In this document: piece after piece, positions 43,309-52,532 of the stretch | How positions within the stretch are numbered: position 1 is the stretch's first letter | Layout: each line of letters starts with the position of its first letter | Assembly: GCF_000182645.1 (NCBI RefSeq) | Contig: NZ_ACQA01000002.1 | Span: 186,001 to 250,000, forward strand | Length of the DNA: 64,000 nucleotides | Reading direction: 5' to 3' | Origin: Brucella intermedia LMG 3301 | GTDB lineage: Bacteria; Pseudomonadota; Alphaproteobacteria; Rhizobiales; Rhizobiaceae | Notes under the pieces: generated by a model | Told to the model about the DNA's origin: nothing | The model's database searches: none | Seen by the model: the letters and a program-made list of their open reading frames with translations, nothing else | Program-made: the position numbers and the translations under genes

Positions 43309-44574
43309 ATGAAGGTTTTTCAAGGTGTGCTCGCAGCGGGCGTGGCGCTTGGTCTGGCGACGGTGAGCGCCCATGCGGTGGAGATTTCCATCGCCGCCAA
43401 TTCGACGGGCAACAACATCAAGTTTCTGCAGGAGCAGATCGTCAAGTTCGAGAAAGATACCGGCAACAAGGTCAATATCGTCTCGATGCCGCCGTCGAGC
43501 AGCGAGCAGTTCAGCCAGTATCGCCTTTGGCTGGCAGCCGGTAACGCTGATATCGACGTTTACCAGACCGACGTGGTCTGGGCGCCGCAACTGTCGGACC
43601 AGTTTGTCGATCTGACAGAGGCGACCAAGGACGTGACCGGCGCTCACTTTCCTTCCATCATCGCCTCGCAGACGGTGAACGGCAAGCTGGTTGCGCTGCC
43701 ATTCTATACCGACGCGCCAGCGCTTTTCTATCGCAAGGATCTGCTCGAAAAATACAATAAGCAGGTTCCAAAGACCTGGGACGAAATGACGGCAACCGCC
43801 AAGGAAATCATGGACAAGGAGCGAGCGGAAGGAAAGTCCGACCTCTGGGGCTTTGTATTTCAGGGTAATGCCTATGAAGGCCTGACCTGCAACGCGCTCG
43901 AGTGGGTCAAGTCGTCGGGCGGCGGCCAGATTGTCGAAGCCGATGGCACCATTTCCATCAACAATGAAAAGGCGGCGGCGGCCATCGACCGCGCCAAGGG
44001 CTGGATCGGCTCAATTTCGCCGCAGGGCGCGCTTGCCTATCAGGAAGAGGAATCGCGCGGTGTCTGGCAGACCGGCAATGCCGTGTTCATGCGCAACTGG
44101 CCTTATGCCTATGCGCTCGGCAACAGTGCCGATAGCGGCGTGAAAGGCAAGTTCGACGTGGCGCCATTGCCTGCCGGGGCGGAGGGCGATGCACCTTCCT
44201 CGACGCTGGGCGGCTGGAACCTTGCCGTTTCAAAATATTCCACCAAGCAGGATGCAGCCATCGCGCTGGTCAAATATCTGGCCTCGCCGGAAGTGCAGAA
44301 GGTGCAGGCGATAGAGATTTCGCGCCTGCCGACCATCGAAGCGCTTTATGATGACAAGGATGTCATTGCAGCCCAGCCTTTCATGGCCAACTGGAAGCCG
44401 ATTTTCCAGAATGCCGTGCCGCGCCCGTCTGCTGCGACAAAAGTAAAATACAATGAAGTCTCATCGAAATTCTGGACGGCGGTGCACAAGACGCTTTCGG
44501 GCAACGGCACGGCTGCGGAGAATCTCGAAATGCTTGAGGTCGAGCTGACCGAGCTGGAAGGCTCCGGCTGGTAG
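43309..44574 (+). CDS. thuE: disaccharide-binding periplasmic protein ThuE
   Basis: It encodes a 421-residue family 1 extracellular solute-binding protein. The signal peptide spans about residues 1-23 (ending SAHAVE). The mature protein shows the MalE-type pattern with NIVSMPPSSSEQFSQYRLWLAAGNADIDVYQTDVVW, LPFYTDAPALFYRKDLLEKY and LGGWNLAVSKYSTKQDAAIALVKYLASPEVQ. In Sinorhizobium the ThuEFGK system imports trehalose, maltose and sucrose. A long GGAGGAGGGAA precedes ATG 43309. It is first in the operon; the next gene is 90 bases away. Confidence 0.9.
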   Translation: MKVFQGVLAAGVALGLATVSAHAVEISIAANSTGNNIKFLQEQIVKFEKDTGNKVNIVSMPPSSSEQFSQYRLWLAAGNADIDVYQTDVVWAPQLSDQFVDLTEATKDVTGAHFPSIIASQTVNGKLVALPFYTDAPALFYRKDLLEKYNKQVPKTWDEMTATAKEIMDKERAEGKSDLWGFVFQGNAYEGLTCNALEWVKSSGGGQIVEADGTISINNEKAAAAIDRAKGWIGSISPQGALAYQEEESRGVWQTGNAVFMRNWPYAYALGNSADSGVKGKFDVAPLPAGAEGDAPSSTLGGWNLAVSKYSTKQDAAIALVKYLASPEVQKVQAIEISRLPTIEALYDDKDVIAAQPFMANWKPIFQNAVPRPSAATKVKYNEVSSKFWTAVHKTLSGNGTAAENLEMLEVELTELEGSGW

Positions 44575-44664
44575 CCCCGTCAAGCCGCGTTCGGGCGGCC
44601 TCCCAAGCCCCTTTAGGGCAGTCCGAACGCTCCAATCTCCCTGAGCACGACCAAGAGTGGGATC

Positions 44665-45645
44665 ATGACGGAGACTTCTCTCGATATTTCGGGGAATTCG
44701 GCCACGAACAGCCGGGTTCATTCCGATCTGCGCGCGCAGCGTATCAGGTCAGCCTGGCTGTTTCTTGCGCCCACGCTGGCGGTACTGGCGCTGGTGGCAG
44801 GCTGGCCGCTGCTTCGGACTGTCTATTTCAGTTTCACCAATGCATCCCTGACGAGCCTTGGCACGGCGGAATTCGTCGGCTTCAACAATTATCTGTCATG
44901 GGTGACGCTGAAAAGCGGGCGCACCGTCTATCGTGGTCTGCTGGCTGACCCCGCCTGGTGGGGCGCGGTCTGGAATACGATCCGGTTCACCGTTCTGTCG
45001 GTCAGTCTGGAAACTGTCTTCGGATTGATCGTCGCACTGGTGCTCAACGCGAACTTCCGGGGGCGCGGGCTTGTGCGCGCCGCAATCCTGATCCCCTGGG
45101 CCATCCCGACCATCGTTTCGGCCAAGATCTGGCACTGGATGCTCAACGATCAGTTCGGCATTCTCAATCATATTCTGCTCAATCTGGGGCTCATAAGCCA
45201 GAAGATCGCATGGACCGCCAATCCGGACACCGCAATGATTGCGGTTCTGATCGTCGATGTCTGGAAGACGACGCCCTTCATGGCGCTGCTCATTCTGGCC
45301 GGTTTACAGATGGTGCCAACGGATATTTACGAGGCAGCCAGGATAGATGGCGTGCACCCGCTGAAGGTGTTCTGGCGGGTGACGCTGCCGCTGATCCGTC
45401 CGGCGCTGATGGTGGCCATCATCTTCCGGATGCTGGATGCCCTGCGCATATTCGATCTCATCTATGTGCTGACGCCCAACAATGCGCAGACGAAAACCAT
45501 GTCGGTCTTCGCGCGCGAAAATCTCTTCGATTTCGACAAGTTCGCCTATGGTGCGGCGGCATCGACGATGTTGTTCCTCATCATCGCGGCCATCACCGTG
45601 CTCTACATGTTCTTCGGGCGCGTCAACGTCGGCAGGGGGGACTAG
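44665..45645 (+). CDS. thuF: disaccharide ABC importer permease ThuF
   Basis: It encodes a 326-residue MalF-type permease with six transmembrane helices. The ATPase-coupling EAA loop reads YEAARIDGVHPLKVFWRVTLPLIRPAL near residues 223-250. The N-terminal helix (AWLFLAPTLAVLALVAGWPLL) is followed by a periplasmic loop. The TAG stop is one base before the thuG ATG, so translation is tightly coupled. Confidence 0.9.
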   Translation: MTETSLDISGNSATNSRVHSDLRAQRIRSAWLFLAPTLAVLALVAGWPLLRTVYFSFTNASLTSLGTAEFVGFNNYLSWVTLKSGRTVYRGLLADPAWWGAVWNTIRFTVLSVSLETVFGLIVALVLNANFRGRGLVRAAILIPWAIPTIVSAKIWHWMLNDQFGILNHILLNLGLISQKIAWTANPDTAMIAVLIVDVWKTTPFMALLILAGLQMVPTDIYEAARIDGVHPLKVFWRVTLPLIRPALMVAIIFRMLDALRIFDLIYVLTPNNAQTKTMSVFARENLFDFDKFAYGAAASTMLFLIIAAITVLYMFFGRVNVGRGD

Positions 45646-45646
45646 C

Positions 45647-46474
45647 ATGATGCATTATGTAAAAACCCTGGGCTTTTATCTGCTGGTGGCACTCATCATC
45701 CTGATCGCAGTGTTCCCGTTCTACTATGCGATCATCACCAGTGTGAAATCCGGAACGGCGCTGTTTCAGGTCGATTACTGGCCGACCAGTTTCTCGATTG
45801 AAAACTATGCCAGCGTGCTGACCCAGGGCAGCTTCCTGCGCAGCCTCGGCAACTCGCTCATGGTGGCGACCGTGGTGGTGGCAATCTCGCTGTTGCTGGC
45901 GGTGACAGCGGCCTATGCACTGGCCCGTGTAAGTTTTCGCGGGCGAGGGCTGCTGCTTCTTACCATCCTTTCGGTGTCCATGTTCCCGCAGATCGCCGTT
46001 CTGGCAGGGCTGTTCGAGTTGATCCGCTTCCTCGGCATCTTCAACACGCCGCTGGCGCTGATCTTCTCCTATATGATCTTCACACTGCCGTTCACGGTCT
46101 GGGTTCTCACCACCTTCATGCGCGACCTGCCGGTCGAGATCGAAGAAGCCGCCATCGTGGACGGCGCATCACCATGGGTCATCATCACGCGGGTTTTCAT
46201 GCCGCTCATGTGGCCCGCGCTGGTGACGACCGGGCTGCTCGCCTTCATCTCGGCGTGGAACGAGTTCCTGTTTGCGCTCACCTTCACCTCCTCGGGCAGC
46301 CAGCGCACCGTGCCGGTGGCCATCGCGCTTCTGTCCGGCGGCAGTCAATTTGAAATCCCATGGGGCAACATCATGGCGGCTTCCGTCATCGTGACGGTTC
46401 CCCTCGTCATCCTCGTGCTCATCTTCCAGCGGCGGATCGTGTCCGGTCTGACGGCAGGCGGCGTAAAGGGTTAG
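45647..46474 (+). CDS. thuG: disaccharide ABC importer permease ThuG
   Basis: It encodes a 275-residue MalG-type permease, six helices, with the EAA loop IEEAAIVDGASPWVIITRVFMPLMWPALVT near residue 165. ATG 45647 lies after GGCAGGGGGG and the thuF stop. A longer frame upstream overlaps thuF and is not needed. Its stop is eight bases before thuK. Confidence 0.9.
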   Translation: MMHYVKTLGFYLLVALIILIAVFPFYYAIITSVKSGTALFQVDYWPTSFSIENYASVLTQGSFLRSLGNSLMVATVVVAISLLLAVTAAYALARVSFRGRGLLLLTILSVSMFPQIAVLAGLFELIRFLGIFNTPLALIFSYMIFTLPFTVWVLTTFMRDLPVEIEEAAIVDGASPWVIITRVFMPLMWPALVTTGLLAFISAWNEFLFALTFTSSGSQRTVPVAIALLSGGSQFEIPWGNIMAASVIVTVPLVILVLIFQRRIVSGLTAGGVKG

Positions 46475-46482
46475 GTACAACC

Positions 46483-47484
46483 ATGGCAGAGCTTCAATTG
46501 CGCGATGTGCGCAAATCTTTCGGCAATTTCGAGGTCATCCGGGGCGTGGACATGGATATCCGGCCCGGCGAGTTCATGGTTTTCGTCGGCCCTTCCGGCT
46601 GCGGCAAGTCCACGCTGCTGCGCCTCATTGCCGGGCTGGAGGAAATCTCCTCGGGCAGTCTTTCCATTGACGGAACGGTGGTCAACAGCTTTGCGCCGTC
46701 GAAGCGCGGTATCGCCATGGTGTTCCAGTCCTATGCGCTTTATCCGCATATGACGGTCTATGAAAACATGGCCTTCGGCATGCAGCTTGCGGGCAAGGAC
46801 AAGCAGGAATGCAAGGCCCGGATTCAGGCCGCCGCGGAGATGCTGCAACTCACACCTTATCTGGAGCGCCTGCCGCGTCAGCTTTCGGGCGGCCAGCGCC
46901 AGCGTGTCGCGATTGGCCGCGCCATTGTGCGCGATCCGAAGGTTTTCCTCTTCGACGAACCCTTGTCCAACCTCGATGCGGCACTACGTGTGGCTACAAG
47001 GCTTGAGATCGCCAAGCTCCACGAGAGCATGGAAGACACCACCATGATCTATGTGACGCACGATCAGGTGGAGGCGATGACCCTGGCTGACCGCATCTGC
47101 GTGCTGCGCGATGGACGCGTGGAGCAGATCGGAACGCCGCTTGAGCTTTACGAAAAGCCGAATTCGCTTTTCGTCGCCGGGTTCATCGGGTCGCCGAAAA
47201 TGAACTTCCTGACCGGCAGCTATAGTGAGCCTTTCGGGGCGCATACGGTGGGTCTGCGCCCCGAACACCTCGCCATCGTTGCCGAGGGAGGCCACTGGAC
47301 CGGTCGGGTGATTCATAGCGAAATCCTCGGTTCCGATACCTATGTCTATATCGATCTCGGCCTGGAGGAGCCGCTGGTGGTCCGCGAAAGCGGCGTGGCA
47401 GCGCGTAAATCAGGCGAGACGCTCTCGGTTTCCCCCTTGGGGGACGACATTCATCGCTTCGATGAAAAGGGCCGCGCCGTCTGA
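46483..47484 (+). CDS. thuK: disaccharide ABC importer ATPase ThuK
   Basis: It encodes a 333-residue MalK-type ATPase. Walker A GPSGCGKST is near residue 36, signature LSGGQRQRVAIGRAIVRDP, Walker B VFLFDEPLSNLD and the switch YVTHDQVEAMTLADRI. The C-terminal OB-like regulatory domain (about residues 235-333) includes VGLRPEHLAIV. At 333 residues it is somewhat shorter than typical 360-residue MalK proteins, the difference being in the C-terminal domain. It powers ThuF/ThuG. Confidence 0.9.
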   Translation: MAELQLRDVRKSFGNFEVIRGVDMDIRPGEFMVFVGPSGCGKSTLLRLIAGLEEISSGSLSIDGTVVNSFAPSKRGIAMVFQSYALYPHMTVYENMAFGMQLAGKDKQECKARIQAAAEMLQLTPYLERLPRQLSGGQRQRVAIGRAIVRDPKVFLFDEPLSNLDAALRVATRLEIAKLHESMEDTTMIYVTHDQVEAMTLADRICVLRDGRVEQIGTPLELYEKPNSLFVAGFIGSPKMNFLTGSYSEPFGAHTVGLRPEHLAIVAEGGHWTGRVIHSEILGSDTYVYIDLGLEEPLVVRESGVAARKSGETLSVSPLGDDIHRFDEKGRAV

Positions 47485-47553
47485 CGCCGACCTCCCAAGC
47501 TCAACGACACATGAGACAAATGGGCGGTGACGCCCGCAGCAAGGAGAATATTC

Positions 47554-48339
47554 GTGCCTATTCGTACAATCGTCTGGGGTGAAAACATTCACGAGCAGAT
47601 CAATGAAACCGTGCGTTCGGTTTATCCGGACGGTATGCACAACACCATCGCAGGCGCGCTGAATGAGGACAGTGCCATCGAAGCGACGACCGCCACCTTG
47701 CAGGAGCCTGAGCACGGCCTGACCGAAGAGCGTCTTGCCGAAACGGACGTGCTGGTCTGGTGGGGGCACAAGGACCATGGCGGCGTCAGCGACGAGGTTG
47801 TGGAGCGCGTGGCAAGGCGCGTCTTTGAAGGCATGGGCCTGATCGTGCTCCATTCAGGGCATTTCTCCAAGATATTCAAGCGGCTGATGGGAACGCCCTG
47901 CGCGCTGAAATGGCGCGAGGCGGGTGAGCGCGAGCGGCTCTGGGTAGTCAATCGCGGCCATCCGATCACACAGGGGCTGGATGAGAATTTCGTGCTGGAG
48001 AACGAGGAAATGTACGGGGAGCAGTTCTCCGTGCCGGAACCGCTCGAAACGGTTTTAATCTCGTGGTTCGCCGGCGGTGAAGTCTTCCGGTCGGGGATGA
48101 CCTGGCGGCGCGGTGCAGGCAATGTGTTCTATTTCCGTCCCGGTCACGAGACCTATCCTACCTATCACGATGCGAATGTGCGGACAGTCCTGCGCAATTC
48201 GGTGAAATGGGCCTATAATCCGCAACCGGCATGGGCGGGCATCCATACCGCGCCGAATGTCCCGGTGGACCAGGCGCCGGAGCCGATCGTGGAGCGTGGT
48301 CCGAAATTGCACAAGCCGGGCGAAGCCGGCTATCGCTGA
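47554..48339 (+). CDS. thuA: ThuA-family disaccharide utilisation protein
   Basis: It encodes a 261-residue ThuA protein with the class I glutamine-amidotransferase-like fold. The start is GTG 47554, six bases after AAGGAGA, giving the length of rhizobial ThuA. Typical segments are [17 protein letters not shown] [45 protein letters not shown] and [15 protein letters not shown]. ThuA works with ThuB in breakdown of trehalose and related disaccharides, through 3-keto-disaccharides according to work in rhizobia and agrobacteria. It is eight bases upstream of thuB. Confidence 0.9.
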   Translation: MPIRTIVWGENIHEQINETVRSVYPDGMHNTIAGALNEDSAIEATTATLQEPEHGLTEERLAETDVLVWWGHKDHGGVSDEVVERVARRVFEGMGLIVLHSGHFSKIFKRLMGTPCALKWREAGERERLWVVNRGHPITQGLDENFVLENEEMYGEQFSVPEPLETVLISWFAGGEVFRSGMTWRRGAGNVFYFRPGHETYPTYHDANVRTVLRNSVKWAYNPQPAWAGIHTAPNVPVDQAPEPIVERGPKLHKPGEAGYR

Positions 48340-48347
48340 GGTGCATC

Positions 48348-49394
48348 ATGCGTCTTCTTATTCTTGGAACAGGCGGCATGGCGAAGAACCATGTCGAAGC
48401 CTTCAAGGCCATCAACGGTGTGGAGGTTGTCGCGGCTTGCGATGTTTCGGCGGTGCGTGTCGATGCGTTTTCGGAAAACCATGGCATTCACAACCGCTTC
48501 ACGCGGCTTGAGGATGCGCTGGAATGGAACCGCTTCGACGCGGTTGCCAATGTGACGCCGGACGCCATTCACCACCCGACCACGCTTGCGCTGGTCGGGG
48601 CAGGCAAGCATGTCTTCTGCGAAAAGCCGCTGGCTGAAAGCTACGAGAAAGCCGCCGAAATGGCCGACGCCGCCGAGCAGGCGGGCGTCGTCAACATGGT
48701 CAACCTCACCTATCGCAATGTAGCGCCGCTGCAGAAGGCGCGCGAAATGGTGCTGGCGGGCGAGATCGGACAGGTGCGCCACTTCGAGGCGTCCTACCTG
48801 CAAAGCTGGCTGGTCTCCAAGGCGTGGGGCGACTGGAAAACCGAGAGCAAGTGGCTCTGGCGGCTTTCAACCCGGCACGGTTCCAACGGCGTTCTGGGCG
48901 ATGTCGGCATTCATATTCTCGACTTCGCGACCTATGCGATCGGCAGCGATGTGGAGCGGGCTTCGGCGCGTCTCAAGACTTTCGAGAAGGCGGACAACAA
49001 CCATATCGGCGAATATGTGTTGGATGCCAATGACAGCTTTGTCATGATGGCCGAATATGCCAATGGCGCGCTGGGTGTCATTCACGCCAGCCGCTGGGCG
49101 ACAGGTCATCTCAACGAGCTGCGGCTGCGTATCCACGGCGACAAGGGCGCGCTGGAAATTCTTCACACACCGACCGGCTCGAGCCTGCGTGGTTCCATCG
49201 GCGAGGATATCGAAACCCCGGTATGGCGGGACATTGATGCGGGAACGGTGGAGACGAATTACCAGCGGTTTGCCCGCGCGGTGGCCGACGGGGCGCAACT
49301 GGAACCGGGTTTCCGCCATGCGGCCAATCTGCAACGTGTGCTCGATCATGCGATGATCGTGGACAGGCCGTTGCCGGAGGTTGTTGCCGGTTAA
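48348..49394 (+). CDS. thuB: ThuB, Gfo/Idh/MocA-family oxidoreductase
   Basis: It encodes a 348-residue NAD(P)-dependent sugar oxidoreductase. The Rossmann loop MRLLILGTGGMAKNHVEAFK opens the protein and the catalytic EKP lysine is in HVFCEKPLAESYEKA near residue 95; the C-terminal sheet domain includes GVLGDVGIHILDFATYAIG. Rhizobial ThuB takes part in oxidation of trehalose, sucrose and similar sugars at C3. It is the last gene of the thu operon and is followed by a strong hairpin. Confidence 0.9.
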   Translation: MRLLILGTGGMAKNHVEAFKAINGVEVVAACDVSAVRVDAFSENHGIHNRFTRLEDALEWNRFDAVANVTPDAIHHPTTLALVGAGKHVFCEKPLAESYEKAAEMADAAEQAGVVNMVNLTYRNVAPLQKAREMVLAGEIGQVRHFEASYLQSWLVSKAWGDWKTESKWLWRLSTRHGSNGVLGDVGIHILDFATYAIGSDVERASARLKTFEKADNNHIGEYVLDANDSFVMMAEYANGALGVIHASRWATGHLNELRLRIHGDKGALEILHTPTGSSLRGSIGEDIETPVWRDIDAGTVETNYQRFARAVADGAQLEPGFRHAANLQRVLDHAMIVDRPLPEVVAG

Positions 49395-49409
49395 CATCTC
49401 CAGGAAATG

Positions 49410-49438
49410 AAACCCTCCCGCAAGATGCGGGAGGGTTT
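49410..49438. terminator. bidirectional terminator after thuB
   Basis: A perfect 13-bp stem AAACCCTCCCGCA / TGCGGGAGGGTTT with a three-base loop (49423-49425) lies between the thuB stop and the convergent permease stop at 49444. A-tract and T-tract flanks let it act on both strands. Confidence 0.88.
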
Positions 49439-49443
49439 ATGCA

Positions 49444-50811
49444 TCAGGACTGCTGGTCCTTCACGAAGGTTTGGTCCACTTCGCCGCGGAAGAATTCGCG
49501 GCCATAGATCAGCAGGCAGAGGATGACGCCGGTGGCGAAAGCCCATCCGGCACCGCGCGTTGCCAGTACCGCGCCTGTAATGCCTGCGATGCCGAGGTCG
49601 CGCTGCGAGCGGGCTTCCATGACACCGATACGCACCGAGACATAGCCCTGGATCAGCAGAGTGAGCGTCAGCGCCACGCCGAGGATCGGCTGGACAAGTG
49701 TCACGATCGGCATCAGGAACAGGCCGGTATTGGTGCCCCAGCGGAACGAACCCGCGCCGCCGAAGATCGAGTGCATCGACTTCTTGCCCTTGGAAAAGCG
49801 CTCGCAGATAACCACCTGCATTGCCGCCCATACCGGGCCGCACATCGTCACATCGGGACCTAGGATCGACATTCCCGTATTGCGCATGCCGAAAACGAGG
49901 TGCGCGCGGTTGGGATTGTAGTCGATCTTCTCGTCGGGGCGGTGCTGCTGGGCTTCCCCGATAATCGACTTGGTTTTCAGAACATCGCCGAACAGGACAA
50001 TATAAGTTGCAAGCACCGTTGGCAGAGCCGTGAGGAACATGGAAAGCGGCGGCATGCCGAGGCCGAAGATCGTATATTCGCGCCACAGTGTCGCGAAATC
50101 CGGAGACGAGATCGTCCACTGGAATTCCGGCCATTTGGCCTCCCCGAATAGCGGGGCAATCACCACGGCAAGCAGGATGCATGGCAGTACGCCGAGCTTT
50201 CCGATAAGGCCGAAAAAGCCGCCATTGCGCGACAGGCGGTTAAACTGCGGCGAGAACATCAGGTAAAAGCAAAGGCCGATGGCAATCGAGATCGTGAACG
50301 GAAACGTGTCGAAATTTCCGCCGATCTTGAATACCGAAATGACAGCCGAAAAACCGGCGCCGATGATGATGCCGGATTTAATCGCTTGCGGGATCGCGGC
50401 GATCACTCTGTTTGCGATGCCGGTCGCGCCGATGAAGATGGACAAGAGCCCCAGCATCATCTGGAAGGACACAAGCGCGTGTATGCGTTCCGGGCCTTCA
50501 GGGAAGGTCGAGCAATAGGCCATGATGAGGGGGACGGCAGGCGTGATCCAGCCGGGAACGACCGGGTCGCCGAGCAGATGGTGGGTTAGATAGAAAAGCC
50601 CGTTCAGCACCACCACGGCAAGCGCCACTTCGAAGGGCATTCCAAGAAGCTCCGCCATGAGCGGGATCGCCGACAGGTCGACGGCGCACATGAGAAGCCC
50701 CTGGCAATAGTCAGGCCACTCGAATTTGTAATGGACAAAAGGCAAGCGAATTTTGAACGGTCCGGCAGGCCAATAGGGCTGCTCCTGACCGTCGATACGT
50801 TCAGTGCTCAA
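49444..50811 (-). CDS. polytopic permease, possibly nucleobase:cation symporter-like
   Basis: It encodes a 455-residue membrane protein with about 12 hydrophobic segments. Segments such as DPVVPGWITPAVPLIMAYC, GIIIGAGFSAVISVFKIGG, LTALPTVLATYIVLFGDVLKTKSIIGEA and MRNTGMSILGPDVTMCGPVWAAMQVV look like the carrier fold shared by NCS2 and SulP proteins, but I cannot name a characterised family with certainty. It is 188 bases downstream of an iron-type alcohol dehydrogenase, both read from the same strand, so it may import that enzyme's substrate. Confidence 0.65.
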   Translation of the reverse strand: MSTERIDGQEQPYWPAGPFKIRLPFVHYKFEWPDYCQGLLMCAVDLSAIPLMAELLGMPFEVALAVVVLNGLFYLTHHLLGDPVVPGWITPAVPLIMAYCSTFPEGPERIHALVSFQMMLGLLSIFIGATGIANRVIAAIPQAIKSGIIIGAGFSAVISVFKIGGNFDTFPFTISIAIGLCFYLMFSPQFNRLSRNGGFFGLIGKLGVLPCILLAVVIAPLFGEAKWPEFQWTISSPDFATLWREYTIFGLGMPPLSMFLTALPTVLATYIVLFGDVLKTKSIIGEAQQHRPDEKIDYNPNRAHLVFGMRNTGMSILGPDVTMCGPVWAAMQVVICERFSKGKKSMHSIFGGAGSFRWGTNTGLFLMPIVTLVQPILGVALTLTLLIQGYVSVRIGVMEARSQRDLGIAGITGAVLATRGAGWAFATGVILCLLIYGREFFRGEVDQTFVKDQQS

Positions 50812-50999
50812 TTTATTCTCCGGGACATAGGAAAGGTTGCGCGGAAGCGGCTATCAGCACGCTTCTGCGGTCCTCAACCTTCAGGTCGTTGTGGCAGAGC
50901 GGTTCCGGTTAACGCAGAGCTGTCGGAACCGCACTAAAGATTTGCTGTGTCGCATTTCCAGAAAAAAGCGCGTCGCATTTTTGCTGGAGATGCTCGCGC

Positions 51000-52169
51000 T
51001 CAAAAAGCTTCGCGGTAAAGCGCCAGGGCGTCGGCCTCGGTCACGTCGACCGGGTTGTTGCCCAGAAGCCGTGTCTGCAGCATCGCATCGCGTGCCAGCG
51101 TTTCGAGGCTGTCTTCCGTCACGCCGACATCACGCAGGCGGCGCGGCGCGCCCGACTTGTTCATCAGCTCTTCCATATAGGTTACGAAAGCCGCTGAACG
51201 CTCTTCCGTCGTGCCTTCGGATTTCTCCAGCAGCAGATCGGCAAGTTCGGCGTAAAGCGCGGCTGCGCCTGCCATATTGTAGCGAAGCACCGGCCCCAGC
51301 ATCAGCGCATTGGAAAGGCCGTGCGGCACATGGTAGTGGCCGCCAAGCGGGTAAGCCAGCGCGTGAACAGCGCCGACAGGCGAGTTGGAAAAGGCCTGAC
51401 CGGCATAATTGGCGCCGAGCAGCATGGCCTCGCGGGCATGACGATCATTGCCATTTTCGCAGGCCGCAATCAGGTTCGCTGAAAGAAGCTTCAGCGCCTC
51501 GCGGGCGAACGCATCGGAGAGCGGGTTCTTCTTGATCCGGCTCGTATAGGCTTCGATCGCATGAACCATGGCATCAATGCCGGTCGCAGCCGTATGAAGC
51601 GCGGGAAGACCGCAGGTCAGTTCTGCATCGAGGATTACGAAATCAGCGTAAAGCTGGCGAGCGACGACGCCCATCTTCGTGGTTTCGCCCGTCGTCAGAA
51701 TGGTGATGTTCGTGACTTCCGAACCCGTTCCGGCGGTGGTCGGAATCTGGATCAGCGGCAGACGTCCGCCCTGTACCTTGCCGATACCGTAGAGCTCGGA
51801 AAGCTCCTGTTCGGAAACAATCAGCACGGCGGCGAGCTTGGCGATATCCATGGAGGAGCCGCCGCCCAGACCAAGCACGATATCGCAACCGGCAGCCTTT
51901 GCCTGCTCGACGCAGGCAAACAATACGGATTCCGGCGGATCGGCTACCACGTCGTCGAACACGCTGATACCGAATCCCGCCTTTTCGAGCGAGGCCAGCG
52001 CATGGTTGAGGACGCCGGCCTTGTGCAGGCCCTTGTCCGTCACGATCAGAATCCTGCGTTCCGAAAACCGTTCGCCGAGGATTTCGCCGAGGCGCTTCGC
52101 AGCGCTCCATTCGACGAGCATCGAGCCGACGGTGTCGAACGAAAATGGCTTGATCTCTGTTGTCATCAT
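51000..52169 (-). CDS. iron-type alcohol dehydrogenase (group III)
   Basis: It encodes a 389-residue Fe/Zn-dependent alcohol dehydrogenase. NAD-binding LGLGGGSSMDIAKLAAVL is near residue 95, IQIPTTAGTGSEVTNI follows, and the metal ligands are seen as Asp/His in ATGIDAMVHAIEAYTS, His in SPVGAVHALAYPLGGHYHVPHG. ATG 52169 (or the adjacent 52166) follows AAGGGTGG. Substrate unknown; such enzymes act on 1,3-propanediol, lactaldehyde, hydroxy-acids and maleylacetate. Upstream lies a 20-bp palindrome (52340-52359) and an AraC regulator; downstream the permease. Confidence 0.87.
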   Translation of the reverse strand: MMTTEIKPFSFDTVGSMLVEWSAAKRLGEILGERFSERRILIVTDKGLHKAGVLNHALASLEKAGFGISVFDDVVADPPESVLFACVEQAKAAGCDIVLGLGGGSSMDIAKLAAVLIVSEQELSELYGIGKVQGGRLPLIQIPTTAGTGSEVTNITILTTGETTKMGVVARQLYADFVILDAELTCGLPALHTAATGIDAMVHAIEAYTSRIKKNPLSDAFAREALKLLSANLIAACENGNDRHAREAMLLGANYAGQAFSNSPVGAVHALAYPLGGHYHVPHGLSNALMLGPVLRYNMAGAAALYAELADLLLEKSEGTTEERSAAFVTYMEELMNKSGAPRRLRDVGVTEDSLETLARDAMLQTRLLGNNPVDVTEADALALYREAF

Positions 52170-52339
52170 TCCACCCTTTTCACTTTCACCAGCGCCGAGG
52201 TCTCTCATTTCCTCACCGGCGCACAACGCTGGGCTATCCCGGAAACGCTCCTGTCTTGGGAAGGAGGCGTCCGGTAATTCTCCGATGCAGCCGATGCACC
52301 GGCAGTTCTGAAAGAAAAGCCTTGGGAGAAACTCTTCGC

Positions 52340-52366
52340 TTGTTCAATATATTGAACAATGTTCAA
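52340..52366. promoter_or_regulatory. operator-like palindrome upstream of the alcohol dehydrogenase
   Basis: TTGTTCAATATATTGAACAA (52340-52359) is a perfect 20-bp palindrome and is followed at once by a third half-site TGTTCAA. It lies 171 bases before the dehydrogenase start, in the otherwise featureless gap 52170-52532 between it and the AraC gene. Three TGTTCAA half-sites in 27 bases are strong evidence for a dimeric regulator. AraC proteins usually bind direct repeats, so the binder is not certain. Confidence 0.65.
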
Positions 52367-52532
52367 AACTGAATGATCGATACAGGATAAGAAGCCGGAC
52401 TGTCAATTTCTCCCTTCGCCCAAGACGCTGAAATCCCTGCTGGAAAGTTCATCGGTGCATGCCCCCAGAGCAATAAACGATTGAAAATGTTCTCGTTCTT
52501 GGCGAGTGCCATCAGGCCGTTCGGTGAATATT